Shown: positions 19,449-28,790, counted from the first letter of the stretch. The stretch is DNA of 64,000 nt from Arsenicicoccus bolidensis DSM 15745 (GCF_000426385.1 NZ_AUFG01000004.1:111163-175162); one strand, 5' to 3'. Numbers and translations are program-made. The notes: a model not told the origin generated them from the letters alone.

Positions 19449-20015
19449 TCAGCGCCGGACGTCGGCGACGATCTTGGTGATCCCGTTCCGATAGGTCTGG
19501 GACTCCACGACCTCGAGGGGCTGCTTGTCCTTGTCGGCGTCGCTGAACAGCCGCTTGCCCGCGCCGAGGAGGACCGGGAACACCAGCAGGTGGTAGCGGT
19601 CGACCAGGCCGGCGTCGGCGAGGCCGTGCCCGAGGGTCGCGCTGCCGTGGACGATGATCGGGCCGCCGTCGGACTCCTTGAGGGCGGCCACCTCGTCGAG
19701 CGAGCGCAGGATCGTGGCGGGCCAGCGGGGGTCCTCCTGCTCTAGCGTCGTGGACACGACGTAGCGCGGCATCACGTTGTAGCCGGGGAACTCCTCGGTC
19801 ATGGACGGCCACACCGGGGCGAACGCCTCGTAGCTCGTGCGACCGACGAGCAGGGCGCCGGCCTCCTCCTGCTCGCGCCCCTTGAGCTCGTAGGCGGCGG
19901 GGTCGAGCTCGATGTCCTTGAAGGTCCAGCCGCTGCTGCGGTGACCGGGCTCGCCACCCGGGGCCTCCATGACACCGTCGAGGGACATGAACGCGGTGAC
20001 GATGATGGGGCGCAC
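19449..20015 (-). CDS. Dihydrofolate reductase-fold protein (RibD C-terminal family)
   Basis: A 188-residue protein beginning IIVTAFMSLDGVMEAPGG, with LLVGRTSYEAFAPVWP and IIVHGSATLGHGL, typical of the YwjB/YyaP group that shares the NADPH-binding fold of DHFR and RibD. The substrate is unknown and it is unlikely to be the housekeeping DHFR. It is the first gene of the DHFR-like, ArsR, SRPBCC operon. Confidence 0.88.
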   Translation of the reverse strand: MRPIIVTAFMSLDGVMEAPGGEPGHRSSGWTFKDIELDPAAYELKGREQEEAGALLVGRTSYEAFAPVWPSMTEEFPGYNVMPRYVVSTTLEQEDPRWPATILRSLDEVAALKESDGGPIIVHGSATLGHGLADAGLVDRYHLLVFPVLLGAGKRLFSDADKDKQPLEVVESQTYRNGITKIVADVRR

Positions 20016-20031
20016 GGCTTCTCCTCAGATA

Positions 20032-20049
20032 TACAACAGAATGGTTGTA
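20032..20049. promoter_or_regulatory. Inverted-repeat operator of the ArsR/SRPBCC operon
   Basis: TACAAC-AGAATG-GTTGTA is a perfect 6-bp inverted repeat with a 6-base spacer, 17 bp before the start of the first operon gene and unusually AT-rich for this genome. Its position suits a repressor overlapping the promoter; the encoded ArsR protein is the obvious candidate. Confidence 0.7.
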
Positions 20050-20171
20050 CGTTACGCCCGACCGGACCGGTACCGCAAGGGTCGAGCGGGTTCCGCGCGC
20101 GATGGCCCGGGTCCAGACTGGGGGAGGGCGCACCGGCATACGGTCGGGCACGCGACGAGAGGGGCACCGCC

Positions 20172-20645
20172 GTGCAAGGAGTCACCCCGGTCTTCTGGTT
20201 CGACGGCGACGCGGTGGACGCCGCCCGGCTGTGGACGTCCGTCATCCCCAACTCACGCATCCTCACCGACATCCCCTATCCCCAGGACGTTGACAAGGGG
20301 GAGCCGGGGTCGGTCATGGTGGTGGAGTTCGAGCTCGACGGCAGGCCGTATGCCGGGCTCAACGGCGGGCCTCAGTTCCCCTTCAGCGAGTGCGTCTCCC
20401 TCCAGGTCGTCTGCGAGGACCAGGCCGAGGTCGATCGCGTCTGGGAGGCGCTGCTCGTGGGCGGGCAGGAGTCGCAGTGCGGCTGGCTGAAGGACCGGTT
20501 CGGGTTCAGCTGGCAGGTCGTGCCGCGACGGCTCTTCGAGCTGTTCTCCTCGCCCGACCCGCAGGTGGTGTCGCGGGTCAACGCGGCCATGATGACCATG
20601 GTGCGCCTCGACGTGGCCGCGCTCGAGGCGGCGGCCGCGGGGTGA
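20172..20645 (+). CDS. VOC-family protein (PhnB-like)
   Basis: A 157-residue protein with the PhnB/3-demethylubiquinone-methyltransferase-like vicinal oxygen chelate fold: TPVFWFDGDAVDAARLW at the start, GLNGGPQFPFSECVSLQV mid-way and ESQCGWLKDRFGFSWQVVP near residue 110. The role is unknown. The GTG at 20172 begins the conserved N-terminus. It is divergent from the ArsR operon, whose operator region it shares, so co-regulation is possible. Confidence 0.85.
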   Translation: MQGVTPVFWFDGDAVDAARLWTSVIPNSRILTDIPYPQDVDKGEPGSVMVVEFELDGRPYAGLNGGPQFPFSECVSLQVVCEDQAEVDRVWEALLVGGQESQCGWLKDRFGFSWQVVPRRLFELFSSPDPQVVSRVNAAMMTMVRLDVAALEAAAAG

Positions 20646-20727
20646 CGGCACGACGGTGGGCCCCGAACCCCGGGCGATGCGGAGTCGGAGCCCACCGTCA
20701 GGGCCCACCGTCAGGGCGACGGAGCGG

Positions 20728-21444
20728 TCACTCCTCGCCGAGGTAGGCCTTGCGCACCTCGTCGGAGGTCAGGAGCTCCTGGCCGGTGCCGCGCAGGACG
20801 ATCTTGCCGACCTCGAGGACGTAGCCGACGTCGGAGATCTTGAGCGCTGCGTTGGCGTTCTGCTCGACCAGCAGGATGGTCGTGCCCTGGGCCTTGAGGG
20901 TCTGGACCGTCGACATGATCTTCTTCATCATGAGCGGCGACAGCCCCATCGACGGCTCGTCGAGCAGCATCAGGCGGGGGCGGGACATCATCGCGCGTCC
21001 CATCGCCAGCATCTGCTGCTCACCGCCGGAGAAGGTCCCGGCCGGCTGGGCGCGGCGCTCCCGCAGGATCGGGAACAGCTCGAAGGCCGCCTCCAGGTCC
21101 TGCTTGACCGCGGGGGAGCCGTCCCTGCGGGCGAAGGCGCCGAGCATGAGGTTCTCCTCGACCGTCATGCGGGGGAAGATGCGGCGACCCTCCGGCGACT
21201 GGGCCAGGCCCAGCGTGACGATCTTGTGCGCCGGGACGTCGTCGATCCGCTTGCCCTCGAAGGAGATCGAGCCGCGGGCGGGTCGCAGCAGCCCGGAGAT
21301 GGTCCGCAGCGTGGTCGTCTTGCCGGCGCCGTTGGTGCCGATCAGCGAGACGACCTGACCCTCCTCGACGTCGAACGAGATGCCCTTGACGGCCTCGATC
21401 TTGCCGTAGGCGACCCGCAGGTCCTTGACCTCGAGCATGCTCAT
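20728..21444 (-). CDS. livF: Branched-chain amino acid ABC transporter, ATP-binding protein LivF
   Basis: A 238-residue ABC ATPase with Walker A GTNGAGKTT, signature FSGGEQQML and Walker B LMLLDEPSMGL. The short length and SMGLSPLMMKKI are typical of LivF. It pairs with LivG on the membrane parts LivH/LivM. Its ATG overlaps the livG stop by four bases, and it is the last gene of the operon. Confidence 0.95.
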   Translation of the reverse strand: MSMLEVKDLRVAYGKIEAVKGISFDVEEGQVVSLIGTNGAGKTTTLRTISGLLRPARGSISFEGKRIDDVPAHKIVTLGLAQSPEGRRIFPRMTVEENLMLGAFARRDGSPAVKQDLEAAFELFPILRERRAQPAGTFSGGEQQMLAMGRAMMSRPRLMLLDEPSMGLSPLMMKKIMSTVQTLKAQGTTILLVEQNANAALKISDVGYVLEVGKIVLRGTGQELLTSDEVRKAYLGEE

Positions 21445-22334
21445 CGGCCCTCCTCCTTGTCGGCGTGGAGCTCGTTGCCGATCTCGGCGTCGATCTCGGC
21501 GTCGGACTCGTCCGTGTCCGGGCTCCCGATGTAGGCCTCGATGACCCGCGGGTCGGACTGGACCACCGAGGGCGCGCCCTCGACCAGCGCCTCGCCGCGG
21601 ACCAGGCAGAGCACCCGGTCGCAGAGGGTGAAGATGAAGCGCATGTCGTGCTCGATGACCACGACCGCCATCCCGTTGTCACGGATCCGGAAGATGAGCT
21701 GCTGCGCCTGCTCGGTCTCGCGCGGGTTCATGCCGGCCGTCGGCTCGTCGAGCAGCACCACCTTGGGGTCCGTGGCCAGGGCCCGGGCGATCTCGAGGCG
21801 GCGCTGGTCGCCATACGGCAGGTTGCGGGCCAGCAGCTCGGCCGAGCCGCCCAGTCCCACGAACTCCAGCAGCTCCTGGGCCCGCTCGCGGGTCTCGCGC
21901 TCCTCGCGGCGGTACTTCGGGCCCCGCACGATGGAGGTGAACGGGCCCGCCGAGGTGCGGCAGAACCGACCCACCATGACGTTCTCGAGGGCGGTCATGT
22001 TGCCGAAGAGGCGGATGTTCTGGAAGGTGCGGGCCATCCCCTCCTTGACGACCAGGCCGGGCTTCGGCGGAATCTCCTTGCCCGACAGCGCGACCCGGCC
22101 CTCGGTGGGCTTGTAGAGCCCGGTCAGGCAGTTGAAGAAGGTCGTCTTGCCGGCACCGTTGGGGCCGATGAGACCCATGATCTCGCCCTCGTGGACGACC
22201 ATGTCGACCTGGTTGACGGCCGTGAGGCCACCGAAGCGCATGGTGACGCCGCGGGCCTCCAGCAGGACGGCACCGCCGGGGGTGGGCGCGCCCGAGGGCT
22301 GGTCGCCCGGGCGCTCGTCGACTCGCGTGCTCAT
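21441..22334 (-). CDS. livG: Branched-chain amino acid ABC transporter, ATP-binding protein LivG
   Basis: A 297-residue ABC ATPase with Walker A GPNGAGKTT and the LivG mark LARNLPYGDQRRLEIARAL, in which the usual signature is LPYGDQRR, followed by Walker B VVLLDEPTAGMNP. It has about 20 extra acidic residues at the C-terminus (SDAEIDAEIGNELHADKEE). The ATG at 22334 overlaps the livM stop by four bases. Confidence 0.95.
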   Translation of the reverse strand: MSTRVDERPGDQPSGAPTPGGAVLLEARGVTMRFGGLTAVNQVDMVVHEGEIMGLIGPNGAGKTTFFNCLTGLYKPTEGRVALSGKEIPPKPGLVVKEGMARTFQNIRLFGNMTALENVMVGRFCRTSAGPFTSIVRGPKYRREERETRERAQELLEFVGLGGSAELLARNLPYGDQRRLEIARALATDPKVVLLDEPTAGMNPRETEQAQQLIFRIRDNGMAVVVIEHDMRFIFTLCDRVLCLVRGEALVEGAPSVVQSDPRVIEAYIGSPDTDESDAEIDAEIGNELHADKEEGR

Positions 22335-24067
22335 GACACCTTCTCCACGTGAACGTGCTGGACCTCGTCGGCCAGCTCTTCGTCCTCCTCGTGGAACTCC
22401 AGCTGCCGACGCTTGTTGGCGACCAGGCCCTCGGGCCGGAAGCGCATCATCAGCACGAGCAGGAGCCCGAACATCAGGAGGCGGTACTCGCTGAAGAACC
22501 GGAGCTTCTCGGGCAGCAGCTTGAGCACCACGGCACCGAGCAGGACGCCGCCGATGGTCCCCATGCCGCCGAGGACGACGGCGGCGAGCAGGAAGGCCGA
22601 CTCGAGGAACTGGTACTGGTCCGGGGTGACGGACTGGTCGTGGTGGGCCTTGACCGTGCCCGCGAGGCCGGCCAGGAACGCGCCGCCGGCGAAGGCCAGC
22701 AGCTTGAGCCCGAACACGTTGACGCCCATGGCCTCGGCGGCCTTCTCGTCCTCGCGGATCGCGATCCACCCACGTCCGATGCGGCTGTCGTTGAGACGGC
22801 TGAACACGAGGGTGATCAGGCCGATCAGCAGCAGCAGCAAGAAGTAGTAGTTGGCGAACCGTGGGATGTCCACGCCGAAGATGTTGTGCGTGGTCCCGAA
22901 GTTGAAGCCGAAGAACTCCAGGTCGGGGATGGCGGGGATGCCGTTGGGCCCGCGCGTGAGGTTGGGCCCGTGGGTGCCGTCGAGGTTGTTCATCGCCAGG
23001 CGGAAGATCTCGCCGAACGCCAGCGTGACGATGGCCAGGTAGTCACCCGACACCCGCAGGGTCGGCGCACCGATGATCAGGCCCATGACGGCCGAGAAGC
23101 ACGCGCCGATCAGGACGACGACCAGGAACGGCGGGTGCCACCCGATCGTGGCGAAGGTCGACTCCGACAGCATCGCCGCGACGTAGGCACCGGCGCCGAG
23201 GAAGGCGATGTAGCCCAGGTCGAGCAGCCCGGCCAGACCCACCACGATGTTCAGGCCGATCGCCGTGGCGGCGAAGATGATGACCTGGGTCGCGATGGAC
23301 ATGTTGGCGTTGGACCCGCCCTGCGTGAACGGGAAGGCGAACGCCGCCATGAAGGTCGCCAGGAGCAGGACCCGGCTGTGGTGCGCCGCGACGACCGACA
23401 GCCAGTCGAAGAACCCGCCGCCGGACAGCCCCGCTCCGGCCGCGAAGACGAAGGTCAGGAACAGCACGAACACCCAGGCGTCCTCGATGCCGAGGCCGTA
23501 GGCGGCGCCGAAGAGCACCAGCGCGACGAGCGCCACGATGATCAGGATCTCGACCCAGCCGGCGAAGCGCTGGTGCGGCTCGGCCCGAGCCTTGTGCACC
23601 GGCAGCAGGAAGCCGGCGGCGGCGATCAGGGCGGCACCCACCACGCCGATCCACAGGCCGGGGTCGGCGGCGGCGATCAGGGCCGGGTCGGAGGTGGCGA
23701 CACCGACGAGCACCAGCAGCATGAACACCAGGGCGCCGATGCCGAGGCGCTTCAGCCCCGACGGCGAGCCGAGGCGCCGGCCCAGGCGTGCCAGGGGCCC
23801 CTTGCGGACCAGCGTCATGAAGAGCGCGAGCAGTCCGAGGGCGACGGCCATCAGCTGCACGGGCGCGGGGTAGCCGACGAGGGTCACGTTGCCCAGCAGG
23901 GACGCGTCGTAGGTCCAGGGCAGGAAGGCGCTGGCGATCAGCAGGAGGGACCCGACGATGCCGACGATCCACGCACGGGTCAGTCGGGGCTCGAGGTCCG
24001 CCGGAGTGGCGGCGGCCCCGCGTCGCGACATACGGGCGTCGCCCGAGGGAGAGGTGACGGTGCTCAT
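22331..24067 (-). CDS. livM: Branched-chain amino acid ABC transporter permease LivM, long form
   Basis: At 578 residues this is far longer than the roughly 300-400 of a typical LivM. The C-terminal 330 residues are the permease domain (NIVVGLAGLLDLGYIAFLGAGAY, then GRGWIAIREDEKAAEAMGVN, the loop that contacts the ATPase). About 230 extra N-terminal residues contain six or seven more membrane helices. It ends with a charged tail (EFHEEDEELADEVQHVHVEK). The ATG at 24067 overlaps the livH stop by four bases. Confidence 0.93.
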   Translation of the reverse strand: MSTVTSPSGDARMSRRGAAATPADLEPRLTRAWIVGIVGSLLLIASAFLPWTYDASLLGNVTLVGYPAPVQLMAVALGLLALFMTLVRKGPLARLGRRLGSPSGLKRLGIGALVFMLLVLVGVATSDPALIAAADPGLWIGVVGAALIAAAGFLLPVHKARAEPHQRFAGWVEILIIVALVALVLFGAAYGLGIEDAWVFVLFLTFVFAAGAGLSGGGFFDWLSVVAAHHSRVLLLATFMAAFAFPFTQGGSNANMSIATQVIIFAATAIGLNIVVGLAGLLDLGYIAFLGAGAYVAAMLSESTFATIGWHPPFLVVVLIGACFSAVMGLIIGAPTLRVSGDYLAIVTLAFGEIFRLAMNNLDGTHGPNLTRGPNGIPAIPDLEFFGFNFGTTHNIFGVDIPRFANYYFLLLLLIGLITLVFSRLNDSRIGRGWIAIREDEKAAEAMGVNVFGLKLLAFAGGAFLAGLAGTVKAHHDQSVTPDQYQFLESAFLLAAVVLGGMGTIGGVLLGAVVLKLLPEKLRFFSEYRLLMFGLLLVLMMRFRPEGLVANKRRQLEFHEEDEELADEVQHVHVEKVS

Positions 24068-25011
24068 GCCCGGTCCACCACCCGAGCGCCCATGATGCCC
24101 TGGGGGCGGAAGACGAGGAACACGATGAGGAGCCCGAAGGCCCACACGTCCTTCCAGTCGGAGGGGAACAGGTTGGTGGCGAAGGCCTCGACGATGCCGA
24201 GGGCGATCCCACCCACGACGGCGCCCTGGATGTTGCCGATGCCTCCCAGCACGGCGGCGGTGAACGCCTTGAGGCCGTAGAGGAAGCCCATGCGGAAGCC
24301 GATGGTGCCGTCCTGCAGGCCCTGCGCGACGCCGGCGATGGCCGCCAGGGCCGCGCCGAGCGCGAAGGACACGACGATGATGCGGTCGACGTCGACGCCC
24401 ATGAGGCGGGCCGTGTCAGGGTCCTGGGACACGGCCTGCATGCCGCGGCCCGTCCGGGTGCGGTTGACGAACCACCACAGGAAGGCCGCGGACACCAGCA
24501 GCGACGCGATCGTGAACAGGGCGGGACGGGCGAGGCTGACGCCGCCGAGGCTCCAGGCCGCGCCGGTCACGCCCTCGATCTGCGGGAACGAGATCTTGGA
24601 CTTGGCGCTGGGGAACTCGAGCGGGTTCCAGTCGACGAAGAGCCCGGGCCGGTCGTAGAAGAGGCGGACGGCCTCCTGGAGGAGGACCGAGATGCCGATG
24701 GCGGTGATGAGCGGGGCGAGCCGGGGTGCGTTGCGCAGCGGCCGGTAGGCCACGCGCTCCATCAGGACGGCCGTCAGGACCGAGGCGAGGATGGCGCCGA
24801 TGATCAGGACGGGCAGGATCCAGATCGAGGTCTGGCCCTTGAACAGCAGCAGGTAGGTCGACATGGCGCCGAACGCGCCGATCATGAAGACCTCGCCGTG
24901 CGCGAAGTTGATGAGCTGGACGATGCCGTAGACGACGGTGTAGCCGACGGCGATCAGGGCGTAGAGGGAACCGAGGGTCACTCCGTCCACCAGGTACTGC
25001 AGGAAATGCAT
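24064..25011 (-). CDS. livH: Branched-chain amino acid ABC transporter permease LivH
   Basis: A 315-residue permease with about eight helices; LVDGVTLGSLYALIAVGYTVVYGIVQLINFAHGE is reflected at its N-terminus and GLKAFTAAVLGGIGNIQGAVVGG near residue 245 is the cytoplasmic coupling region. It forms the membrane channel with LivM. The start lies 91 bp after the livJ stop, past a strong hairpin. Confidence 0.95.
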   Translation of the reverse strand: MHFLQYLVDGVTLGSLYALIAVGYTVVYGIVQLINFAHGEVFMIGAFGAMSTYLLLFKGQTSIWILPVLIIGAILASVLTAVLMERVAYRPLRNAPRLAPLITAIGISVLLQEAVRLFYDRPGLFVDWNPLEFPSAKSKISFPQIEGVTGAAWSLGGVSLARPALFTIASLLVSAAFLWWFVNRTRTGRGMQAVSQDPDTARLMGVDVDRIIVVSFALGAALAAIAGVAQGLQDGTIGFRMGFLYGLKAFTAAVLGGIGNIQGAVVGGIALGIVEAFATNLFPSDWKDVWAFGLLIVFLVFRPQGIMGARVVDRA

Positions 25012-25044
25012 GCGGGCACCTTCGATCGAGTGATGACAGGGGTT

Positions 25045-25075
25045 GGAGGCGGGGAGGGTTGGCCTCCCCGCCTCC
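25045..25075 (-). terminator. Attenuating hairpin between livJ and livH
   Basis: GGAGGCGGGGAGG (25045-25057) and CCTCCCCGCCTCC (25063-25075) form a perfect 13-bp stem with a five-base loop. It lies between the binding-protein gene and the rest of the operon, where a leaky terminator or mRNA-protecting hairpin would give more binding protein than transporter. Confidence 0.75.
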
Positions 25076-25102
25076 GATGGAGCTCGTCAGGCGATCTCCC
25101 GA

Positions 25103-26332
25103 TCAGGCGGTGCCGGTCTTGGCGGCGACCCACTTGCCGGCCTCGACCTTGTACGCCGTCAGGGTGCGCGTCTTGGTGTCGCCGTACTCGTCGAACTCGA
25201 CCTTGCCGGTCACGCCGTCGATCGCGACCTTGCCGACCGCGTCGGCCATCTTGGCGCGGGCGTCCTCGACCGACGTGGCGTCCTTGAGGGCCGTCTTGGC
25301 GCCCTCGATGATGGCGTTCGCCGCGTCGTAGGAGTACGCGCCGTAGGCCTCGGAGGGCTCCTTGTAGCCGGCCGTCTTGTAGTCCGCGAGGAAGGTCTTG
25401 CCCTTCTCGAGGGTGTCGGTCGGGGCGCCGACCGAGGTGGCGAGGTCACCCGTGGCCGAGGCGCCGGCCAGCTTGATGAAGTCGGCGGCGAAGATGCCGT
25501 CGCCACCCATCACCGGGACCGCGAGACCGGCCGACTTGGCCTGCTGCGACAGCGGGCCGGCCTGCGGGTACTCACCGCCGTAGTAGATGGCCTTGGGGGC
25601 CGACGGCTTGATCTTGGAGATGACCGGGCCGTAGTTGGAATCGTCCGGGTTGATCGTCTCGGCGGCCACGACTGTGCCGCCGCCCTTCTTGAACTCCGCG
25701 GTGAAGGCCTCGACCAGGCCCTGGCCGTAGGTCTTCTTGTCGTGGATCGTCGCGACCTGCTTGATGCCCTGGTCGAGGAGGTACTTGGCCGCGAACGGGC
25801 CCTGGACCGAGTCGGTGGTGCAGGTGCGGAAGTACGAGGGGTACATCCGCTGCGGGGAGTCGGCGAACTTGGCTCCGCGGGTCAGCGAGGGGTTGGTGTT
25901 GGCGGGCGAGATCTGGACGATCTTGGCCGTCGAGAGCACCGGCTGGACGGACTGCGAGGTCGAGGAGTTGAGCGTCCCCACGACCCCCAGGACGTCCTTG
26001 TCGGCGGCGATCGCGGTCGCGGCGTTCTTGGCGACGTCGGGCTTGGCCTCGTCGTCCTTGGTCACGACCTCGAACTTCCAGCCGGGGACGGCATTGCTGT
26101 CGTTGGCCTTCTTGGCCGCGAGCTCGACCGAGTGCTGGATGCCGAGGCCCAGCGCGGACAGGTCGCCCGAGACGGGGGCGATGACGCCGATCTTGGCGGT
26201 CTTGGTGGCGCCCGAGCCGGAGCCCGCGGAGCCGGTGTTGGTCGTGGATGCCTCGCGCGAGCCGCAGGCCGACAGTGCGAGGGACGCCGCCAGTGCTGTG
26301 GCACCGAGGGTCATCCAGGATCGCTGCTGCAC
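25103..26332 (-). CDS. livJ: Branched-chain amino acid ABC transporter substrate-binding lipoprotein
   Basis: A 409-residue type I periplasmic-binding-like lipoprotein. The signal ends in a lipobox (LSAC, Cys about residue 22), followed by a Ser/Gly/Thr linker and the Leu/Ile/Val-binding domain starting KIGVIAPVSGDLSALG. It should sit on the outer face of the membrane and deliver leucine, isoleucine, valine or a related ligand to LivHMGF. The GTG at 26332 directly follows GGGAGGAAAC, a strong ribosome site, and starts at a normal signal peptide. It is the first gene of livJHMGF. Confidence 0.94.
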   Translation of the reverse strand: MQQRSWMTLGATALAASLALSACGSREASTTNTGSAGSGSGATKTAKIGVIAPVSGDLSALGLGIQHSVELAAKKANDSNAVPGWKFEVVTKDDEAKPDVAKNAATAIAADKDVLGVVGTLNSSTSQSVQPVLSTAKIVQISPANTNPSLTRGAKFADSPQRMYPSYFRTCTTDSVQGPFAAKYLLDQGIKQVATIHDKKTYGQGLVEAFTAEFKKGGGTVVAAETINPDDSNYGPVISKIKPSAPKAIYYGGEYPQAGPLSQQAKSAGLAVPVMGGDGIFAADFIKLAGASATGDLATSVGAPTDTLEKGKTFLADYKTAGYKEPSEAYGAYSYDAANAIIEGAKTALKDATSVEDARAKMADAVGKVAIDGVTGKVEFDEYGDTKTRTLTAYKVEAGKWVAAKTGTA

Positions 26333-26700
26333 GTTTCCTCCCAGAGGGTGTGGGGAGCCGCCGTCATCGTCGACGACCGCTTCAAGTGCGGCTGACAATA
26401 GGGCGGCTGGGCAGGTCCTACCAGGGTCCGGTCGAAGCCGCAGCGTGACTGTGACCTCCCCGTGACCAGTGACTTGGCGCGTCACCCCGTGCGTTTGGCT
26501 GTGTTTGCCTCCGTATGCCGCCCGGCTAGCGCCGGGTCATGGTCCCGGGTGACCGTTCGTCGCCGCAGAGCGACCGCTTGCGGCAAACCCGGGCGCAGCC
26601 GCAGGCCACTCGGGTCGTTTGGGCCGAACGGATGACGGGCGCGGGCGGCTGTCGTCGCCGGCAGTGTCGTGCAGGTCGTGGTGGAGTCGTCGTGGAGGGC
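26333..26700. other. Intergenic region between livJ and uvrC
   Basis: About 370 bases divide the divergent livJ and uvrC genes. It should hold the liv promoter; I see TTGTCA on the minus strand near 26392-26397 as a possible -35 but no clear partner. A small perfect hairpin (CCCGGC-TAGC-GCCGGG, 26521-26536) is present. Short open frames here have no recognisable protein features, and I call none. Confidence 0.4.
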
Positions 26701-26723
26701 CTGTCGGTGCTGCGACATAGGGT
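26701..26723 (+). promoter_or_regulatory. RecA-NDp / PafBC-type damage-inducible promoter of uvrC
   Basis: CTGTCGGTG (26701-26709), eight bases, then TAGGGT (26718-26723) matches TTGTCRGTG-N8-TANNNT except at the first base. The -10 ends six bases before the uvrC GTG at 26730, again predicting a leaderless mRNA. Confidence 0.75.
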
Positions 26724-26729
26724 TGTCGG

Positions 26730-28790
26730 GTGGCTGATCCTTCCTCCTACCGACCCCGCCCGGGGGAGATCCCGGTGGACCCGGGCGTCTACCGCTTCCG
26801 TGACAAGGAGGGGCGGGTCATCTATGTCGGCAAGGCGAAGTCCCTGCGGTCGCGGCTGAGCTCCTACTTCCAGGACATCGGTGCGTTGCACCCGCGGACG
26901 CGACGCATGGTGACGACCGGGGCCTCGGTCGAGTGGACCGTCGTCAAGACCGAGGTCGAGGCGCTGCAGCTGGAGTACTCCTGGATCAAGGAGTTCGACC
27001 CTCGGTTCAACGTCAAGTACCGCGACGACAAGTCCTATCCCTACCTCGCGGTCACCATGGGCGAGGACTTCCCCCGGGCCCAGGTCATGCGCGGCGCCAA
27101 GCGCAAGGGCACGCGCTACTTCGGGCCCTACGGCCACGCCTGGGCGATCCGCGAGACCCTCGACCTGCTCCTCAAGGTGTTCCCCGTGCGGACGTGCAGC
27201 TCGGGGGTCTTCAAGCGGGCCGCGCAGGTCGGACGGCCCTGCCTGCTCGGCTACATCGACAAGTGCTCGGCGCCCTGCGTCGGCCGGGTCAGCCCGCAGG
27301 AGCACCGCGAGATCGCCGAGGAGTTCTGCGAGTTCATGGCCGGCAGCACGACCAGGTTCGTGCGCCGCGTCGAGCGGGAGATGCAGGCCGCGTCGTCCGC
27401 CCTGGAGTTCGAGCGCGCCGCCGTGCTGCGCGACAACCTCGGGGCGATGACCAAGGCCCTCGAGAAGTCAGCGGTGGTGCTGGGCGACGCGACCGACGCC
27501 GACGTCTTCGCGGTGTCCGACGACGAGCTCGAGGCCGCCGTCCAGGTCTTCTACGTCCGCGGCGGGCGCATCCGCGGCCAGCGCGGCTGGGTGGTGGAGC
27601 GCGAGTCCGAGGACGTCGCGTCCCTGCCGCTGCTCATGGAGCGGCTGCTGCAGCAGGTCTACGGCGGGGAGAGCAGCGAGGGCGTCCCCCGCGAGGTGCT
27701 CGTCCCCGTCCTGCCCGAGGACGCCGAGGCCGTCGAGCAGTGGCTGACCGAGCTGCGGCAGGCCCGGGTCGAGGTCCGCGTGCCGCAGCGGGGCGACAAG
27801 CGTCAGCTCATGGAGACGGTGCGGCGCAACGCCGACCAGGCGCTCGCCCGCCACAAGGTCACGCGCGCCGGTGACCTCACGGCCCGCAGCCAGGCGCTGC
27901 AGGAGCTGCAGGACGCCCTCGAGCTCGACGAGGCCCCCCTGCGGATCGAGTGCTACGACGTCTCGCACGTGCAGGGCACCAACGTCGTGGCGTCGATGGT
28001 CGTGTTCGAGGACGGGCTCCCGCGCAAGGGCGAGTACCGCCGGTTCATCGTGCGGGGGGACGAGACGTCGGGCGCCACCGTCGACGACACGGCCGCCATG
28101 CGCGAGGTCCTCATGCGCCGCTTCCGCCGACACCTGGCGCAGGCGGAGGCGCAGGGCGAGACGCTCACCGAGGGGAGCACCACCGCAGAGGTTGCGGGGG
28201 AGGTCGCCGCGGGTGGCACCGCCGCGGAGTCGGCCGGGGACCCAGGGGCCGGGCTCCCCGACACGCCCGCGGGGATCGACCCCGAGACGGGCAAGCCCCG
28301 CCGCTTCGCCTACGCCCCGCAGCTCGTCGTGGTCGACGGCGGCCTGCCTCAGGTCAACGCGGCGCAGCGGGTCCTCGACGAGCTCGGCATCGACGACGTG
28401 GCCCTCGTGGGGCTGGCCAAGCGGCTCGAGGAGGTGTGGGTCCCGCACCAGGACTTCCCCGTGATCCTGCCGCGGTCGAGCGAGGGGCTCTACCTCCTGC
28501 AGCGGCTGCGCGACGAGGCCCACCGCTTCGCGATCACCTTCCACCGGCAGCGGCGGTCCAAGGCGATGACGACGAGCGCGCTGGACGGCATACCGGGGCT
28601 CGGCGAGGCCCGCAAGAAGGCCCTGCTGCGGACCTTCGGCTCCGTCAAGCGGCTGCGCGGGGCGAGCGCCGAGGAGCTGCAGGAGGTGCAGGGCATCGGC
28701 CCGGCGCTGGCGCAGGTGGTGCACGCCCGGCTGGCGGGGGAGCAGGCGGAGCCGGCAGTGAACCTCACGACCGGTGAGGTGCTGGAGTGA
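26730..28790 (+). CDS. uvrC: UvrABC excinuclease subunit C
   Basis: UvrC makes both incisions in nucleotide excision repair. The 686-residue protein has the GIY-YIG-type N-terminal nuclease ([28 protein letters not shown]), a UVR domain ([18 protein letters not shown]), the RNase H-like C-terminal nuclease starting [21 protein letters not shown], and tandem helix-hairpin-helix motifs ([28 protein letters not shown]). An insert of about 50 Ala/Gly/Glu-rich residues ([20 protein letters not shown]) lies in the second nuclease domain. The GTG at 26730 is set by the promoter. The stop codon is inside the first copy of the repeat array. Confidence 0.96.
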   Translation: MADPSSYRPRPGEIPVDPGVYRFRDKEGRVIYVGKAKSLRSRLSSYFQDIGALHPRTRRMVTTGASVEWTVVKTEVEALQLEYSWIKEFDPRFNVKYRDDKSYPYLAVTMGEDFPRAQVMRGAKRKGTRYFGPYGHAWAIRETLDLLLKVFPVRTCSSGVFKRAAQVGRPCLLGYIDKCSAPCVGRVSPQEHREIAEEFCEFMAGSTTRFVRRVEREMQAASSALEFERAAVLRDNLGAMTKALEKSAVVLGDATDADVFAVSDDELEAAVQVFYVRGGRIRGQRGWVVERESEDVASLPLLMERLLQQVYGGESSEGVPREVLVPVLPEDAEAVEQWLTELRQARVEVRVPQRGDKRQLMETVRRNADQALARHKVTRAGDLTARSQALQELQDALELDEAPLRIECYDVSHVQGTNVVASMVVFEDGLPRKGEYRRFIVRGDETSGATVDDTAAMREVLMRRFRRHLAQAEAQGETLTEGSTTAEVAGEVAAGGTAAESAGDPGAGLPDTPAGIDPETGKPRRFAYAPQLVVVDGGLPQVNAAQRVLDELGIDDVALVGLAKRLEEVWVPHQDFPVILPRSSEGLYLLQRLRDEAHRFAITFHRQRRSKAMTTSALDGIPGLGEARKKALLRTFGSVKRLRGASAEELQEVQGIGPALAQVVHARLAGEQAEPAVNLTTGEVLE

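Noticed and set aside
26482..26718. 78-codon minus-strand frame in the livJ-uvrC gap
   Set aside because: No ribosome site, no recognisable domain, and it overlaps the uvrC promoter.
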